Origin: JACCZH01 sp963729445
Lineage (GTDB): Bacteria > Chloroflexota > Chloroflexia > Thermomicrobiales > CFX8
Direction: 5' to 3'
Assembly: GCA_963729445.1 (NCBI GenBank)
Contig: CAVSNU010000002.1
Location: 558,001-622,000, forward strand
DNA: 64,000 bases
The position numbers and the translations under genes were made by a program. Numbering within the stretch: the first letter of the stretch is position 1; each line of letters begins with the position of its first letter. Shown piece after piece: positions 1 to 8,469 of this stretch. The notes under the pieces were generated by a model. That model made no database searches. It saw only the letters and a program-made list of their open reading frames with translations, and was not told the origin of the DNA.

Positions 1-954
1 CTGGATGGCTTCTACCGGAGTCCTGACGCGGCCCACCACTTCATCAATAATGTGATCCACAGAGCGGCCGCGCAACCGGGCTTCCGGGCTAATCATAATG
101 CGGTGTGCCAGGACCGCGTGCGCCACGTGTTTCACGTCGTCCGGCTCGGCATAGTCCCGGCCGCGGAGCGCGGCATAAGCCTGGGACGCGCGGAAAAGCG
201 CCAGGGTACCGCGCGGGCTGGCTCCCAGCCCAACGGCGTCGTGCTCGCGGGTCGCCCTCGTGATTCCCGTGATGTACGCCCGCAGCTCCGGCTCAACGTG
301 AATCTCGCGCACCCCGGTCATCGCGCTCACCAGGTCTTCCGGAGTCGTCACTGCTTCCAGGGTGTCAATCGGGTGCTGATGCTGCAGTCGCAGCAGCATC
401 TCTTCTTCCTGTTCGGCGCTCGGATAGCCGATATTGATCCGCATCAGGAAACGATCGAGCTGCGCCTCGGGCAGCGGGAAGGTGCCTTCGAGCTCGACCG
501 GATTCTCCGTCGCCAGCACCAGGAACGGCCTGGGCAAATCCATCGTGTCGCCTTCGATAGAGACCGTGCGCTCCTCCATGGCTTCCAGCAAGGCCGATTG
601 CGTGCGCGGAGTGGCGCGGTTGATCTCGTCGGACAACAGAATATTGGTAAAGACCGGCCCGGCGCGGAACTGGAACTCGCCGAGCTTCTGATTGAAATAG
701 CTCAGGCCGGTGATGTCTGACGGCAGGAGGTCCGGCGTAAACTGAATCCGTCTGAACTGCCCGCCGATCGAACGCGCGATACTGCGCGCCAGCATCGTCT
801 TGCCAACCCCGGGGACATCCTCCAGCAGCACGTGACCCTGACAGAGCAGCGCGACAAGCACCAGCTCGGTGACCTCGCGCTTGCCTACAATGACTTTTTC
901 AACATTGTCAACAATCCGGTTGGAGAATGCGGCAATCTTCTGAATCTCGCTCAC
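1..954 (-). CDS. MoxR-family AAA+ ATPase (C-terminus beyond window edge)
   Basis: AAA+ chaperone-like ATPase of the MoxR/RavA class, a family that usually helps mature metalloenzymes or surface proteins together with DUF58 and VWA partners. Translation from the GTG at 954 reads VSEIQKIAAFSNRIVDN. The Walker A motif (EDVPGVGKT, about residues 46-53) is followed by ILLSDEINRATPRTQSALL (Walker B and sensor region) and by LATENPVELEGTFPLPEAQ, all typical of MoxR. The gene runs leftward off the window, so the last part of the lid domain is missing and the usual DUF58 neighbour cannot be seen. The start is a GTG; a weak GGTGG lies just upstream. Family assignment is secure; the substrate is unknown. 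Confidence 0.93.
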   Translation of the reverse strand, partial: MSEIQKIAAFSNRIVDNVEKVIVGKREVTELVLVALLCQGHVLLEDVPGVGKTMLARSIARSIGGQFRRIQFTPDLLPSDITGLSYFNQKLGEFQFRAGPVFTNILLSDEINRATPRTQSALLEAMEERTVSIEGDTMDLPRPFLVLATENPVELEGTFPLPEAQLDRFLMRINIGYPSAEQEEEMLLRLQHQHPIDTLEAVTTPEDLVSAMTGVREIHVEPELRAYITGITRATREHDAVGLGASPRGTLALFRASQAYAALRGRDYAEPDDVKHVAHAVLAHRIMISPEARLRGRSVDHIIDEVVGRVRTPVEAIQ

Positions 955-1077
955 GAACCACCACAATCATCTGCGAGCGGCCCGCGTAAGTGGGCCGAAG
1001 GAGTGTGCGACACTGGTACAGGTATGCACCAAAAACTATACCATTGGGCCAATTTAACGCACGGAGAGAACCAACAC

Positions 1078-1560
1078 ATGATTGAGCTAACCGAATGGGA
1101 GGGACTCCTCCGTATTGCCCTGGCCGCCATCCTCGGTGGCGCTGTCGGCCTGGAGCGAGAGCTGCGGGCGAAACAGGCTGGCTTGCGGACGAACATGCTC
1201 GTCGCCATGGGCGCCGCGCTGTTCACGACCAGCTCGATCCAGCTCTCCGAGTTCTATTTGAACTGGGCGGGCTCGATCAGGTTCGACCCGTCGCGCATCA
1301 TCTCAACCATCGTCTCCGGCGTTGGCTTCCTCGGTGGCGCGGTGATCTTCCGCCACGAACAACGCATGCATGGCGTAACGACGGCTGCCAGCATCTGGGT
1401 TGTCACGGCGGTTGGCGTTGCGGCGGGTGCCGGATTCTATCTGACGTCCGTTGGCGCGACGGTGTTGATCGTCATCGTGCTGCTCGTCGTGGGCTGGGTA
1501 GAGCATCTTGTGGGCTTCAAAGACGATACATTCGCCATCCAGGAAAGTGGTGATGACTAG
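1078..1560 (+). CDS. MgtC/SapB family membrane protein
   Basis: 160-residue inner-membrane protein of the MgtC/SapB family. The N-terminus has the family signature GGAVGLERELRAKQAGLRTN, followed by hydrophobic segments around residues 35-50, 75-95, 100-120 and 125-145. MgtC proteins are linked to growth at low Mg2+ and to modulation of the F-ATPase in pathogens; short versions like this one, without the C-terminal ACT-like domain, are common in environmental bacteria and their role is less clear. The start at 1078 follows GGAGAG by about 10 bases; a longer in-frame extension upstream overlaps the MoxR start region and is not supported. It is transcribed divergently from moxR. Confidence 0.88.
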   Translation: MIELTEWEGLLRIALAAILGGAVGLERELRAKQAGLRTNMLVAMGAALFTTSSIQLSEFYLNWAGSIRFDPSRIISTIVSGVGFLGGAVIFRHEQRMHGVTTAASIWVVTAVGVAAGAGFYLTSVGATVLIVIVLLVVGWVEHLVGFKDDTFAIQESGDD

Positions 1561-1578
1561 GCGATTCGACGCGCCGCC

Positions 1579-2271
1579 TTATGGCTCATCTCCATGCTCA
1601 TACCGGTTGCGGGCTCTGGGGATCACCGCTTCAAAGGCTGAGCCGGCAACGGCTGGATCGCGACGCTCGCGGATCAACCATGCCCGCAACCGCTCCTCAA
1701 GCTCGCCGTCATCCCAGCCACTCGTGTCATACATACCGGCCTCACGCCGCTGCCGGGCAGCCTCGAACAGGCTGACGGCACAGGCAACCGAGATGTTGAG
1801 TGATTCCACCATGCCCATCATGGGAATCATCACCCGGCCATCCGCCAGCCGCGACGCATCGTCGGAGACGCCGCGGGTTTCATTCCCGAACACCAGTGCG
1901 GTTGGCTTGGTCAGATCCAGATCGTAGAAATCGGTCGCGTCCTCGCTGAGCTCGGTCGCGTAGATCGAGAATCCCTCGCTCCGCAACGCCTGGTAACAGG
2001 CAGGGATGTCCTCGTGCTCGTGCACGTCGAGCCAGCGTTGTGCGCTGGCCGCTACGCCGGAGTGAATGAGTGGCGTCTCTTCGATCGTGTAGACCAGGTG
2101 CGCCGAGGCCGCTCCAACAGCATCGCACGAGCGCAGAACCGCACTGACGTTGTGCGTGTCATGCACATTCTCCAGGACCACCGTCAGCCCCGGTTGCCGT
2201 CGTGCGAGCGTCCCCCGCATCCTCGCGAGCCGCCGCTCGGTTATCGGTCGATTCTGCTGTGGCTCGTTCAT
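1579..2271 (-). CDS. trmH: tRNA (guanosine(18)-2'-O)-methyltransferase TrmH
   Basis: SPOUT-class methyltransferase that 2'-O-methylates G18 in the tRNA D-loop using SAM. All three SpoU motifs are visible: NVHDTHNVSAVLRSCDAVG (residues 35-53), ALVFGNETRGVS (125-136) and the knot motif VMIPMMGMVESLNISVA (147-163). The N-terminal LARRQPGLTVVLENVH and the stretch after the knot (QRREAGMYD) match E. coli TrmH closely, which favours TrmH over the rRNA paralogue RlmB. Length (230 aa) is normal for TrmH. It converges with mgtC and is divergent from rpmH. Confidence 0.92.
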   Translation of the reverse strand: MNEPQQNRPITERRLARMRGTLARRQPGLTVVLENVHDTHNVSAVLRSCDAVGAASAHLVYTIEETPLIHSGVAASAQRWLDVHEHEDIPACYQALRSEGFSIYATELSEDATDFYDLDLTKPTALVFGNETRGVSDDASRLADGRVMIPMMGMVESLNISVACAVSLFEAARQRREAGMYDTSGWDDGELEERLRAWLIRERRDPAVAGSAFEAVIPRARNRYEHGDEP

Positions 2272-2418
2272 GCCCGTTGCTACCCCTCAACATCAAGTCG
2301 ATCGAGGATAACACCTGGAGGTATCATCCTGAGGAACCGCAGGATCGGCCGTGAGGCCACTCCTTAGCCAACAATGGAATGTCTTCCAGGTTCACCAGGC
2401 GCGTAACAGCCGCAAAGA

Positions 2419-2448
2419 TTGACAGCCGGCCATCACGCACCGTATCCT
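2419..2448 (+). promoter_or_regulatory. Sigma-70-type promoter for rpmH-rnpA
   Basis: TTGACA at 2419-2424 and TATCCT at 2443-2448 are separated by 18 bases and lie about 70 bases upstream of the rpmH start. A perfect -35 hexamer with near-consensus spacing in the intergenic region of a strongly expressed ribosomal protein gene makes this a good candidate. Confidence 0.6.
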
Positions 2449-2519
2449 TACGTGTTGTTCGACCCGGACACGGGTCAGTCTGTATTGAAACAATCGCCAC
2501 GATCTGGAAAGGGACGCTC

Positions 2520-2687
2520 GTGCCCAAGAGGACATACCAACCGAAGCGCATTCCCCGTAAGCGCGAGCACGGTTTCATGAAGCGCATGAAGACCCGCGCC
2601 GGCCGTATGGTGCTTGCTCGCCGCCGGCTCAAGGGTCGCCACAGCCTGTCCGTCAGCACCGAGAACAAGCCAACGCAGAAGAAGTAA
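2520..2687 (+). CDS. rpmH: 50S ribosomal protein L34
   Basis: Translation from the GTG at 2520 gives a 55-residue, very basic protein beginning PKRTYQPKR and containing HGFMKRMKTRAGRMVLARRR, the L34 signature. It lies in the 50S subunit near the 5' end of 23S rRNA. The GTG is preceded by GGAAAGGGA. At 55 aa it is slightly longer than most L34 (44-50 aa), with a Lys-rich tail. The classic rpmH-rnpA pair is kept here, but dnaA is not upstream (trmH is) and yidD/yidC are not downstream of rnpA. Confidence 0.97.
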   Translation: MPKRTYQPKRIPRKREHGFMKRMKTRAGRMVLARRRLKGRHSLSVSTENKPTQKK

Positions 2688-2710
2688 TGCGCCCGAGCAT
2701 GCTGGCCAGA

Positions 2711-2734
2711 ACCCACCCCGGCGGGGTGGGTTTT
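2711..2734 (+). terminator. Hairpin between rpmH and rnpA (attenuator/terminator-like)
   Basis: ACCCACCCC (2711-2719) pairs perfectly with GGGGTGGGT (2723-2731) around a 3-base loop and runs into TTTTCC. It sits in the 70-base gap between rpmH and rnpA, so it could lower rnpA transcription relative to rpmH, or stabilise the rpmH mRNA 3' end after processing. Confidence 0.7.
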
Positions 2735-2756
2735 CCGTTTGTCTGGAGGGCCGTCA

Positions 2757-3107
2757 ATGATCGCCCGTGACATGCGTCTGCGTCGCAAGAGCGACTTCGA
2801 GACGGCGCGCACGAAAGGCAAGAGCTGGAACACGCGCCTTGCCGTGATCGTCGTGCATCCCAACGAACTGGGTTACAACCGCTACGGCTTCGCCACCGGC
2901 AAGAAGATCGGCGGCGCCGTCCAGCGCAACCGCGCCAAACGTCTCCTCCGTGAGGCCGTCCGCAACGAGGACCCTAACCTCCTGCCCGGCCACGACATCA
3001 TCTTCATCGCCCGCAACGCCTTCCATCCGGATACGCCCCTTGAAGCTGTTGTTGACGCCGTCCAGAACCTCACCCGCAGAGCGGGGATTCGTACCACAGC
3101 CTCGTAG
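2757..3107 (+). CDS. rnpA: Ribonuclease P protein component
   Basis: Basic 116-residue protein subunit of RNase P, which with the RNA subunit matures the 5' end of tRNAs. It starts MIARDMRLRRKSDFETARTKG. It contains the conserved RNR-type segment AVQRNRAKRLLREAVR (about residues 59-74) and the preceding GKKIGG, which bind the RNA and the pre-tRNA leader. ATG 2757 has GGAGG 7 bases upstream; a TTG at 2739 in the same frame is less likely. It is co-oriented with rpmH. Confidence 0.95.
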   Translation: MIARDMRLRRKSDFETARTKGKSWNTRLAVIVVHPNELGYNRYGFATGKKIGGAVQRNRAKRLLREAVRNEDPNLLPGHDIIFIARNAFHPDTPLEAVVDAVQNLTRRAGIRTTAS

Positions 3108-3190
3108 CGGTCTTCCATTCCGCGCGTGGCCCAAATCCTCTACACTGACTGGCGACGACACAGACGCTATCGCGTAGGGGATGGAACTTG

Positions 3191-4415
3191 ATGGCGAGCA
3201 CAACCGGACTGGACTGGACAGGCGACGTCGTCGTGGTCGGCGGCGGGATCGTGGGTTTGGCGGTTGCCAGGGAGATCCTGAACCGCCGGCCGGACGTCAA
3301 GCTGGCAGTCCTTGAGAAAGAAGCCGACGTTGCCCAGCACCAGACCGGGCACAACAGCGGTGTCATTCATTCAGGCATCTACTACGCGCCCGGGTCGATG
3401 AAGGCCATCGCCTGCGTTGCCGGGGCGGAAGCACTCATGCGCTACTGCGACCGCAAGGAGATCCCCTACCGGCTGTGTGGCAAAGCGATCGTCGCGACGG
3501 ACGAAGAAGAGCTTCCCCGGCTCGAAGCGCTCTACCAACGCGGTATGCAGAACAACGTACCCGGGCTCAAAATGCTCGACGGTGCTGAGCTGCGCCAGCG
3601 TGAGCCACACGTTGCCGGTATCCGGGCGCTCTGGTCGCCCAACACCGGCATCGTCGACTACGGCCGTGTCGCAAACTCCTACGCGGATGACGTCCGCCAC
3701 GCAGACGGCATCATCCGGCGTGACCACGAAGTCACCGCGATCCAGCGCAAGGGCAGCCGGTCTCTGGTGACAACACCGAAGGGCGACTTCGAAGCAAAGG
3801 TGGTCGTTACCTGCGCCGGCGTCTATGCCGATCGCGTGGCCTCGCTGACCGGCGCACCGCGGAACCCGCGAGTCGTGCCGTTCCGGGGTGATTATTATGT
3901 CCTGCGTCCCGAACGCCGCTCACTCGTCCAGAGCAACATCTACCCGGTGCCGGACCCGCGCTTTCCCTTCCTGGGCGTCCACTTCACCCCGAGGATGAAC
4001 GGCGACATCTGGTTGGGCCCCAACGCGGTGCTGGCCTTCTCACGCGAGGGATATCGGTTCCGGGACATCAGTCCTCGCGATCTGGCAGACATGTTTGGCT
4101 ATGGCGGCTTCCGTCGCTTCGCGCCGCACCCACTGGCAAACCGGCAGGGACGAGATGGCGCGCGACCTGAGCAAGAAGCTCTTCCTCCAGACGCTCCAGC
4201 GCTACATTCCCGAGCTGGTGATGGAAGATCTCTGCCCCGGCCCCTCGGGTGTCCGCGCCCAGGCGCTCTCTGAAGACGGCAAACTCGTCGATGACTTCGT
4301 CTTCGACCGGGGTGAGGGCATCCTGCACGTCCGCAACGCCCCCTCGCCAGCGGCCACTTCCTCACTCCACATCGGCTCCATGATTGTTGACGAGCTCGAA
4401 CCGATGATGGACTGA
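3191..4415 (+). pseudogene. lhgO: L-2-hydroxyglutarate oxidase, single frameshift
   Basis: FAD-dependent oxidase of the DAO fold that converts L-2-hydroxyglutarate to 2-oxoglutarate. The first frame carries the Rossmann motif VVVGGGIVGLA (residues 14-24), HNSGVIHSGIYY and FRGDYYVL. Around 4120-4145 the reading frame is lost. It resumes one frame over as HWQTGRDE, then PSGVRAQALSEDGKLVDDF and NAPSPAATSSL, ending in a TGA at 4413-4415. Both halves match E. coli LhgO in order with nothing missing, so a one-base indel is the only defect. Other genes in this window show the same type of defect, so a sequencing error is as likely as real inactivation. The ATG at 3191 follows GGGGATGGA. Confidence 0.85.
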
Positions 4416-4435
4416 TCGGAGAGCGTGATGTCCCG

Positions 4436-4864
4436 CTAGTCGGTGTCAGCGAACACGATGTCAACGCTCTCGGTATCGGCGATGCCCTGCTTCAGGCGCT
4501 CGCGAGCCCTGCGCGCCAGCAGCTCATACTGCGCTTGAATGCGTGCAAGGTCGCGCGCCTCCAACTCTTCGAGATCGAGCAGCACGTTATGTGCACCATC
4601 GATCGTTCGAATGAGATCGTCCAGCTTGAGCTGCACCGCGACGCTATCGCGATTCTGGGTGTGCTGAATAAGAAACACCATGAGAAAGGTGACGATTGTG
4701 GTGCCGGTGTTGATGACCAGCTGCCATGTGTTGCTGAATCCGAACAACGGCCCGGTCACGGCCCAGAGGAGAATAGTGACTGCGGCGCACCCGAACGCGA
4801 GCGGGTGACCCGCCGCTCGAGCCGTCCAATTGGAGAACTGAGCAAACGGCGATCGAGGATACAT
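4436..4864 (-). CDS. Low-affinity iron permease family protein
   Basis: 142-residue membrane protein of the low-affinity iron permease family (PF04120). It has two hydrophobic segments (about residues 18-40 and 48-66) separated by TGPLFGFSNTWQLVINTGTT, then the family motif TIVTFLMVFLIQHTQNRDS, and a charged C-terminal helix QLKLDDLIRTIDGAHN. The yeast family founder is Fet4; bacterial members are short and mostly uncharacterised, so iron transport is only inferred from the family. It converges with lhgO. Confidence 0.88.
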   Translation of the reverse strand: MYPRSPFAQFSNWTARAAGHPLAFGCAAVTILLWAVTGPLFGFSNTWQLVINTGTTIVTFLMVFLIQHTQNRDSVAVQLKLDDLIRTIDGAHNVLLDLEELEARDLARIQAQYELLARRARERLKQGIADTESVDIVFADTD

Positions 4865-5067
4865 GGCAACCTCTTTCTGTCATTGCAGCGCTGAGGAATC
4901 GAGATGCTCTGAACCTCGCAGTGAGGTCAACAACGCTCACCGTGGTGATTGTTCCACTGGACGAGAATGGCGGACGGGCATCGGTGGAGCGGGAGCACAT
5001 CTCCGCATGTGGTTCCCATCCTGTATGATGTGCGCCTTTGCGGGCCAAGACACAGGAGGATGTACCG

Positions 5068-5841
5068 GTGACACGAGTCTTGATCATTGCAGACATGGAG
5101 GGTGTCATCGGCATCGAGCAGTATGAGGCCTGCAACCCACGGCTGCCCGAGTATGAGGCTGGAGCACAGCTTCTGGCCGCCGAGGTGAACGTCGTGGCCG
5201 CTGCCGCCCGTGATGCCGGGGCGACATCCGTGTCAGTCATCGACTGGCACGCGGGCGGTGGGAATCTCAAGCCGGAGATGCTGGATGCCGGCGTCGAGAT
5301 CGTGGCGGAAGATTTTTCGCCGGGCTACGACGTCGTGCTCCTGACCGGCTTCCACGCCATGGCCGGCACGGCCGGTGCCTTTATCAGCCACACGATGAGC
5401 CAGCGGGTGACGCTGGAGATCAACGGCGAGCAGGCCGGTGAGCTAGCCCTCCTGAGCCGCTGGGCCGGTGAAGAGGGAGTCCCGGTGGCGCTCGCAACAG
5501 GCGACCGCGCCGCAGCCGCCGAGTCAGAACGATTCCTGCCGGGAACGCCCACGCTCAGCGTCAAGAACGCGGTCTCCTGGGAGCGAGCCGAAGCGGTTCC
5601 GGCTGAGCGGGCCTATGAGCAGCTACACGAGGCAGTGGTGCGAGCCCTGCAAGACCAGGACGGGTGGAGCAATCATCGGGCCGAAACACCGGTCCACTTC
5701 CGTATCAAGCTCAACCCTGAACCGGCGATGGCCGCAAAGATCCCGTGGCTCCAGCGCGACCCTGAAGGCTGGCTCTCCGGCACGGTCGCTTCCACCAAGG
5801 GCGTCATCGACCTGATCGACGTCTGCACCGCACTCGCCTGA
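5068..5841 (+). CDS. M55 family D-aminopeptidase, DppA-like
   Basis: 257-residue zinc peptidase of family M55, whose founder is Bacillus DppA (D-Ala-D-Ala aminopeptidase). The N-terminal metal motif is IADMEGVIG (Asp9 and Glu11), followed by the WHAGGGN region, LTGFHAMAGT with its metal-ligand histidine, and SHTMSQRVTLEINGEQAGE. The GTG at 5068 has CAGGAGGA 7 bases upstream, which decides against the earlier in-frame start at 5038. Likely role: recycling of D-amino-acid or other peptides. No dpp transporter is adjacent. Confidence 0.9.
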   Translation: MTRVLIIADMEGVIGIEQYEACNPRLPEYEAGAQLLAAEVNVVAAAARDAGATSVSVIDWHAGGGNLKPEMLDAGVEIVAEDFSPGYDVVLLTGFHAMAGTAGAFISHTMSQRVTLEINGEQAGELALLSRWAGEEGVPVALATGDRAAAAESERFLPGTPTLSVKNAVSWERAEAVPAERAYEQLHEAVVRALQDQDGWSNHRAETPVHFRIKLNPEPAMAAKIPWLQRDPEGWLSGTVASTKGVIDLIDVCTALA

Positions 5842-5931
5842 AACCGCAGGTGTCGCTCGGCATATCTCCCTATACTTAAGAGAACACGACGCAACCTCAT
5901 GCTTGCCAACATGTTCACAGGAGATGGTCCC

Positions 5932-7278
5932 ATGGTATCAACAGTAGACACCCGCGCGGTTGAAGCGATCCGCACCGATCACTATCCCATCGGCGCAGCG
6001 CCGGCCAACTACGCGCCGATCATGGATCTTATCGGCAACGCTCGCATCGTGGCGATCGGTGAAGCGTCACACGGCACCCACGAGTTCTACCTGCACAGGG
6101 CCGAGATAACGAAGCAGCTCATCCAGGAAAAAGGGGTCACCATCGTCGCCGTCGAGGCGGACTGGCCTGATGCCTACCGCGTCAACGCCTACGTGCAAGG
6201 GAGGAGCGACGACGAGGATGCGAACCAGGCACTGAGCGGTTTCTTGCGTTTTCCCACCTGGATGTGGCGCAACACCGTCGTGCTGGACTTCGTTGAGTGG
6301 ATGAGAGAGTACAATTCGACCCTGCCTCCGAACCGGCCGAAGGCCGGCTTCTACGGCATTGACCTCTATAGCCTCTATACCTCAGTTCAGGAAGTGATCG
6401 AGTATCTGGAGCGGATCGACCCTGACGCTGCTGAGCGCGCCCGCACGCGCTATAGCTGTTTCGAACACTTCGCCGAGGACATCACTTCCTACGGCTATGC
6501 CGTGGTTTATGGCATTCAGGAACCGTGCGAGGACGACGTGGTCGAGCAGCTGTTGGAGCTCCAGGCGCGCGCCTCCGAGCTAGCCATGCGGGATGGCAGG
6601 GTCGCGGAGGACGACTACTTCTACGCCACCCAGAATGCCCGGCTTGTGGCCAACGCCGAGGCCTACTACCGCACGATGTTCCGGGGCCGGGAATCAAGCT
6701 GGAATCTACGCGACGAGCACATGGCCGACACCCTGGACGCGTTGCTGGAGTACCACGAGGCGCGCAATCCCCAGACGAAAGCCGCGATCTGGGCGCACAA
6801 CTCGCACTTGGGCGATGCGCGTGCGACCGAGATGGGCCAGCGTGGGGAGTGGAACGTCGGACAGCTCATGCGCGAGCGTCATCCGGGTCAGTGCACCCTG
6901 ATCGGTTTCACCACCCATCATGGGACAGTCACGGCGGCCAAAAACTGGGATTGGCCCGCTGAGCGGATGAACGTGCGCCCCGCGCTGCCGCAGAGCTATG
7001 AGCAGCTCTTCCACCAGACGGGCATCGACAATTTCTTCTTGAATCTCCAGGACTCCAGGCAAGCGTCGCGCGAATTGATGCAACCGCGGCTTGAGCGAGC
7101 GATCGGGGTTATCTACCGTCCGGAGACGGAGCGTGCGAGCCATTACTTCCGTGCCAGGCTCGCACGACAATTCGACGGGGTTATACATCTCGACGAGACC
7201 CAGGCGCTCGAACCGCTGGAACGGACTCCGCTGTGGATCGCGGGCGAGCCGCCACTGACGTTCCCATTCGCAGTGTGA
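5932..7278 (+). CDS. Erythromycin esterase family protein
   Basis: 448-residue protein of the erythromycin esterase family (PF05139). Conserved blocks visible are IGEASHGTHEFY (the catalytic-site His and Glu region), VEADWPDAYRVNAYV, FYGIDLYSLYTS and AIWAHNSHLGDARATEMG. True EreA/EreB enzymes hydrolyse the macrolide lactone, but most environmental homologues, including those near phosphoribosyltransferase domains, have unknown substrates, so resistance should not be assumed. ATG 5932 follows CAGGAGAT by 8 bases; an in-frame ATG at 5899 lacks a comparable site. A TATACT at 5871-5876 may be its -10 box. Confidence 0.9.
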   Translation: MVSTVDTRAVEAIRTDHYPIGAAPANYAPIMDLIGNARIVAIGEASHGTHEFYLHRAEITKQLIQEKGVTIVAVEADWPDAYRVNAYVQGRSDDEDANQALSGFLRFPTWMWRNTVVLDFVEWMREYNSTLPPNRPKAGFYGIDLYSLYTSVQEVIEYLERIDPDAAERARTRYSCFEHFAEDITSYGYAVVYGIQEPCEDDVVEQLLELQARASELAMRDGRVAEDDYFYATQNARLVANAEAYYRTMFRGRESSWNLRDEHMADTLDALLEYHEARNPQTKAAIWAHNSHLGDARATEMGQRGEWNVGQLMRERHPGQCTLIGFTTHHGTVTAAKNWDWPAERMNVRPALPQSYEQLFHQTGIDNFFLNLQDSRQASRELMQPRLERAIGVIYRPETERASHYFRARLARQFDGVIHLDETQALEPLERTPLWIAGEPPLTFPFAV

Positions 7279-7291
7279 CCGGTCTTACCCA

Positions 7292-8260
7292 TTACTCAGG
7301 GAACGACGCGCGTTGATCCGGCTCGGGCGTCTGGTTGAACGTGTTGCCGGCGTCGGGGACATTGTCGCCGAAGACGCGCCCGTCGGCGGTCTGGATCGTC
7401 GACATCGCTGCCCAGCTGAACGGCCCCGTCAGCTGTTCCAGGAGGTTCAGCGGCAGCTCGACCTCTAGCTCCTCGTCGCCGGAATCCGGATCTTCCGGGT
7501 ATCCGAGCTCCTGGCCTGTCTGGACATCGAGCACGGTGATCAACATCTCCTCCCCCTCCAGGGTGGCGCCGATCCGGTAAATCTCCTGATCATCGATCCA
7601 GATGACGAGCGTCCAGGTAGCAATCACGCCGGCATCCAGGTTGCCCGGGATGTCCTCTCCGGCGACGAAGCGCACGCGCAGGGTCTCCTCGTCGATCTCG
7701 AGCTCGACGGCTCGCAGGTCCGCAAGCGGAATCGCGGCCGGCGGTTCTTCACCATCGGCCGTCACGACGTCATCAGACGGGTCTTCAAGCCTGACCTCTC
7801 CAGTGACCGGCTCCGGTTGTGGCTGCTCCGTTGGCTCTGGCTCCGGCGTCGCGGTTAGCTCCGGTTCAGGCGTTGGTTCCAGCGTTGCGGTCGGCTCGGG
7901 TTCCGGCGTCGGCTCAGGCGAAGGCGTCGCGGTTGGCTCCGGTTCCGGTGTCGGCTCAGGCGTGTTCGTCGGCGGTGGAACAGGTGTATTCTCCGGCGAG
8001 GGCGTTGGGGTCGGCTCCTCGATGACAGCGGGCACGGTCGGCGACAGGGTCGGCGTCGCGTCCGCCCCGGCAACCTGGCCGTTGTCATCACCTGATGTGA
8101 GCAAGACGATCAGGATGGCGATCATCAGAATCACAGCGATCGCCGACAACACGATGACCGCCTGTTGTTGCCCAGCCAGCTCAGCCCAGCGCTGCCGGGC
8201 TGATGGCGGACCCTCTGGATAACGCGGGTCCCTCGGTGGCCGCGCGCCTCGATCATCCAT
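7292..8260 (-). CDS. Single-pass membrane protein with Pro/Thr/Glu-rich stalk and C-terminal beta domain
   Basis: I do not recognise a named family. The 322-residue product has a short charged cytoplasmic tail (residues 1-33) and one membrane helix (about 34-55, VIVLSAIAVILMIAILIVLL). A low-complexity linker follows (about 65-160), built of TPEPEPTATPEPEP-like repeats. The globular C-terminal part (about 165-310) contains WTLVIWIDDQEIYRIGATLEGE. The layout suggests an extracytoplasmic domain held away from the membrane by a rigid stalk, and such stalks are common in Chloroflexota surface proteins. It converges with the esterase gene. Confidence 0.75.
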   Translation of the reverse strand: MDDRGARPPRDPRYPEGPPSARQRWAELAGQQQAVIVLSAIAVILMIAILIVLLTSGDDNGQVAGADATPTLSPTVPAVIEEPTPTPSPENTPVPPPTNTPEPTPEPEPTATPSPEPTPEPEPTATLEPTPEPELTATPEPEPTEQPQPEPVTGEVRLEDPSDDVVTADGEEPPAAIPLADLRAVELEIDEETLRVRFVAGEDIPGNLDAGVIATWTLVIWIDDQEIYRIGATLEGEEMLITVLDVQTGQELGYPEDPDSGDEELEVELPLNLLEQLTGPFSWAAMSTIQTADGRVFGDNVPDAGNTFNQTPEPDQRASFPE

Positions 8261-8417
8261 GTTTGCTCCCGTTCGTTCGCATATACAGCATCCTCACCTA
8301 TTATGACGGAAAGAGCTCAACCAATCCGAATCCACGGCAATCCCCCGTGTGGACCGCCATCGGCGCGTAAACATGTGGCGGGCGCGGGGTATACTGAGAG
8401 ATGGTGCCTGCGGGCGC

Positions 8418-8423
8418 TATACT
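8418..8423 (+). promoter_or_regulatory. Candidate -10 box for ftsY
   Basis: TATACT lies 46 bases upstream of the ftsY GTG, and a second TATACT occurs about 25 bases earlier. No clear -35 hexamer is seen at the right distance, so this is tentative. Confidence 0.3.
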
Positions 8424-8469
8424 CAACGTGAACAACGTTCCCACAATCCACTAATAATGAGGAGTTCTC

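Noticed and set aside
52..720. Plus-strand open frame of 222 codons at the left edge
   Set aside because: Antisense shadow of the MoxR ATPase, which has clear Walker motifs.
5932..7278. Antibiotic-resistance call for the erythromycin esterase homologue
   Set aside because: The family is broad and most environmental members have no shown macrolide activity; no mobile or resistance context is present.
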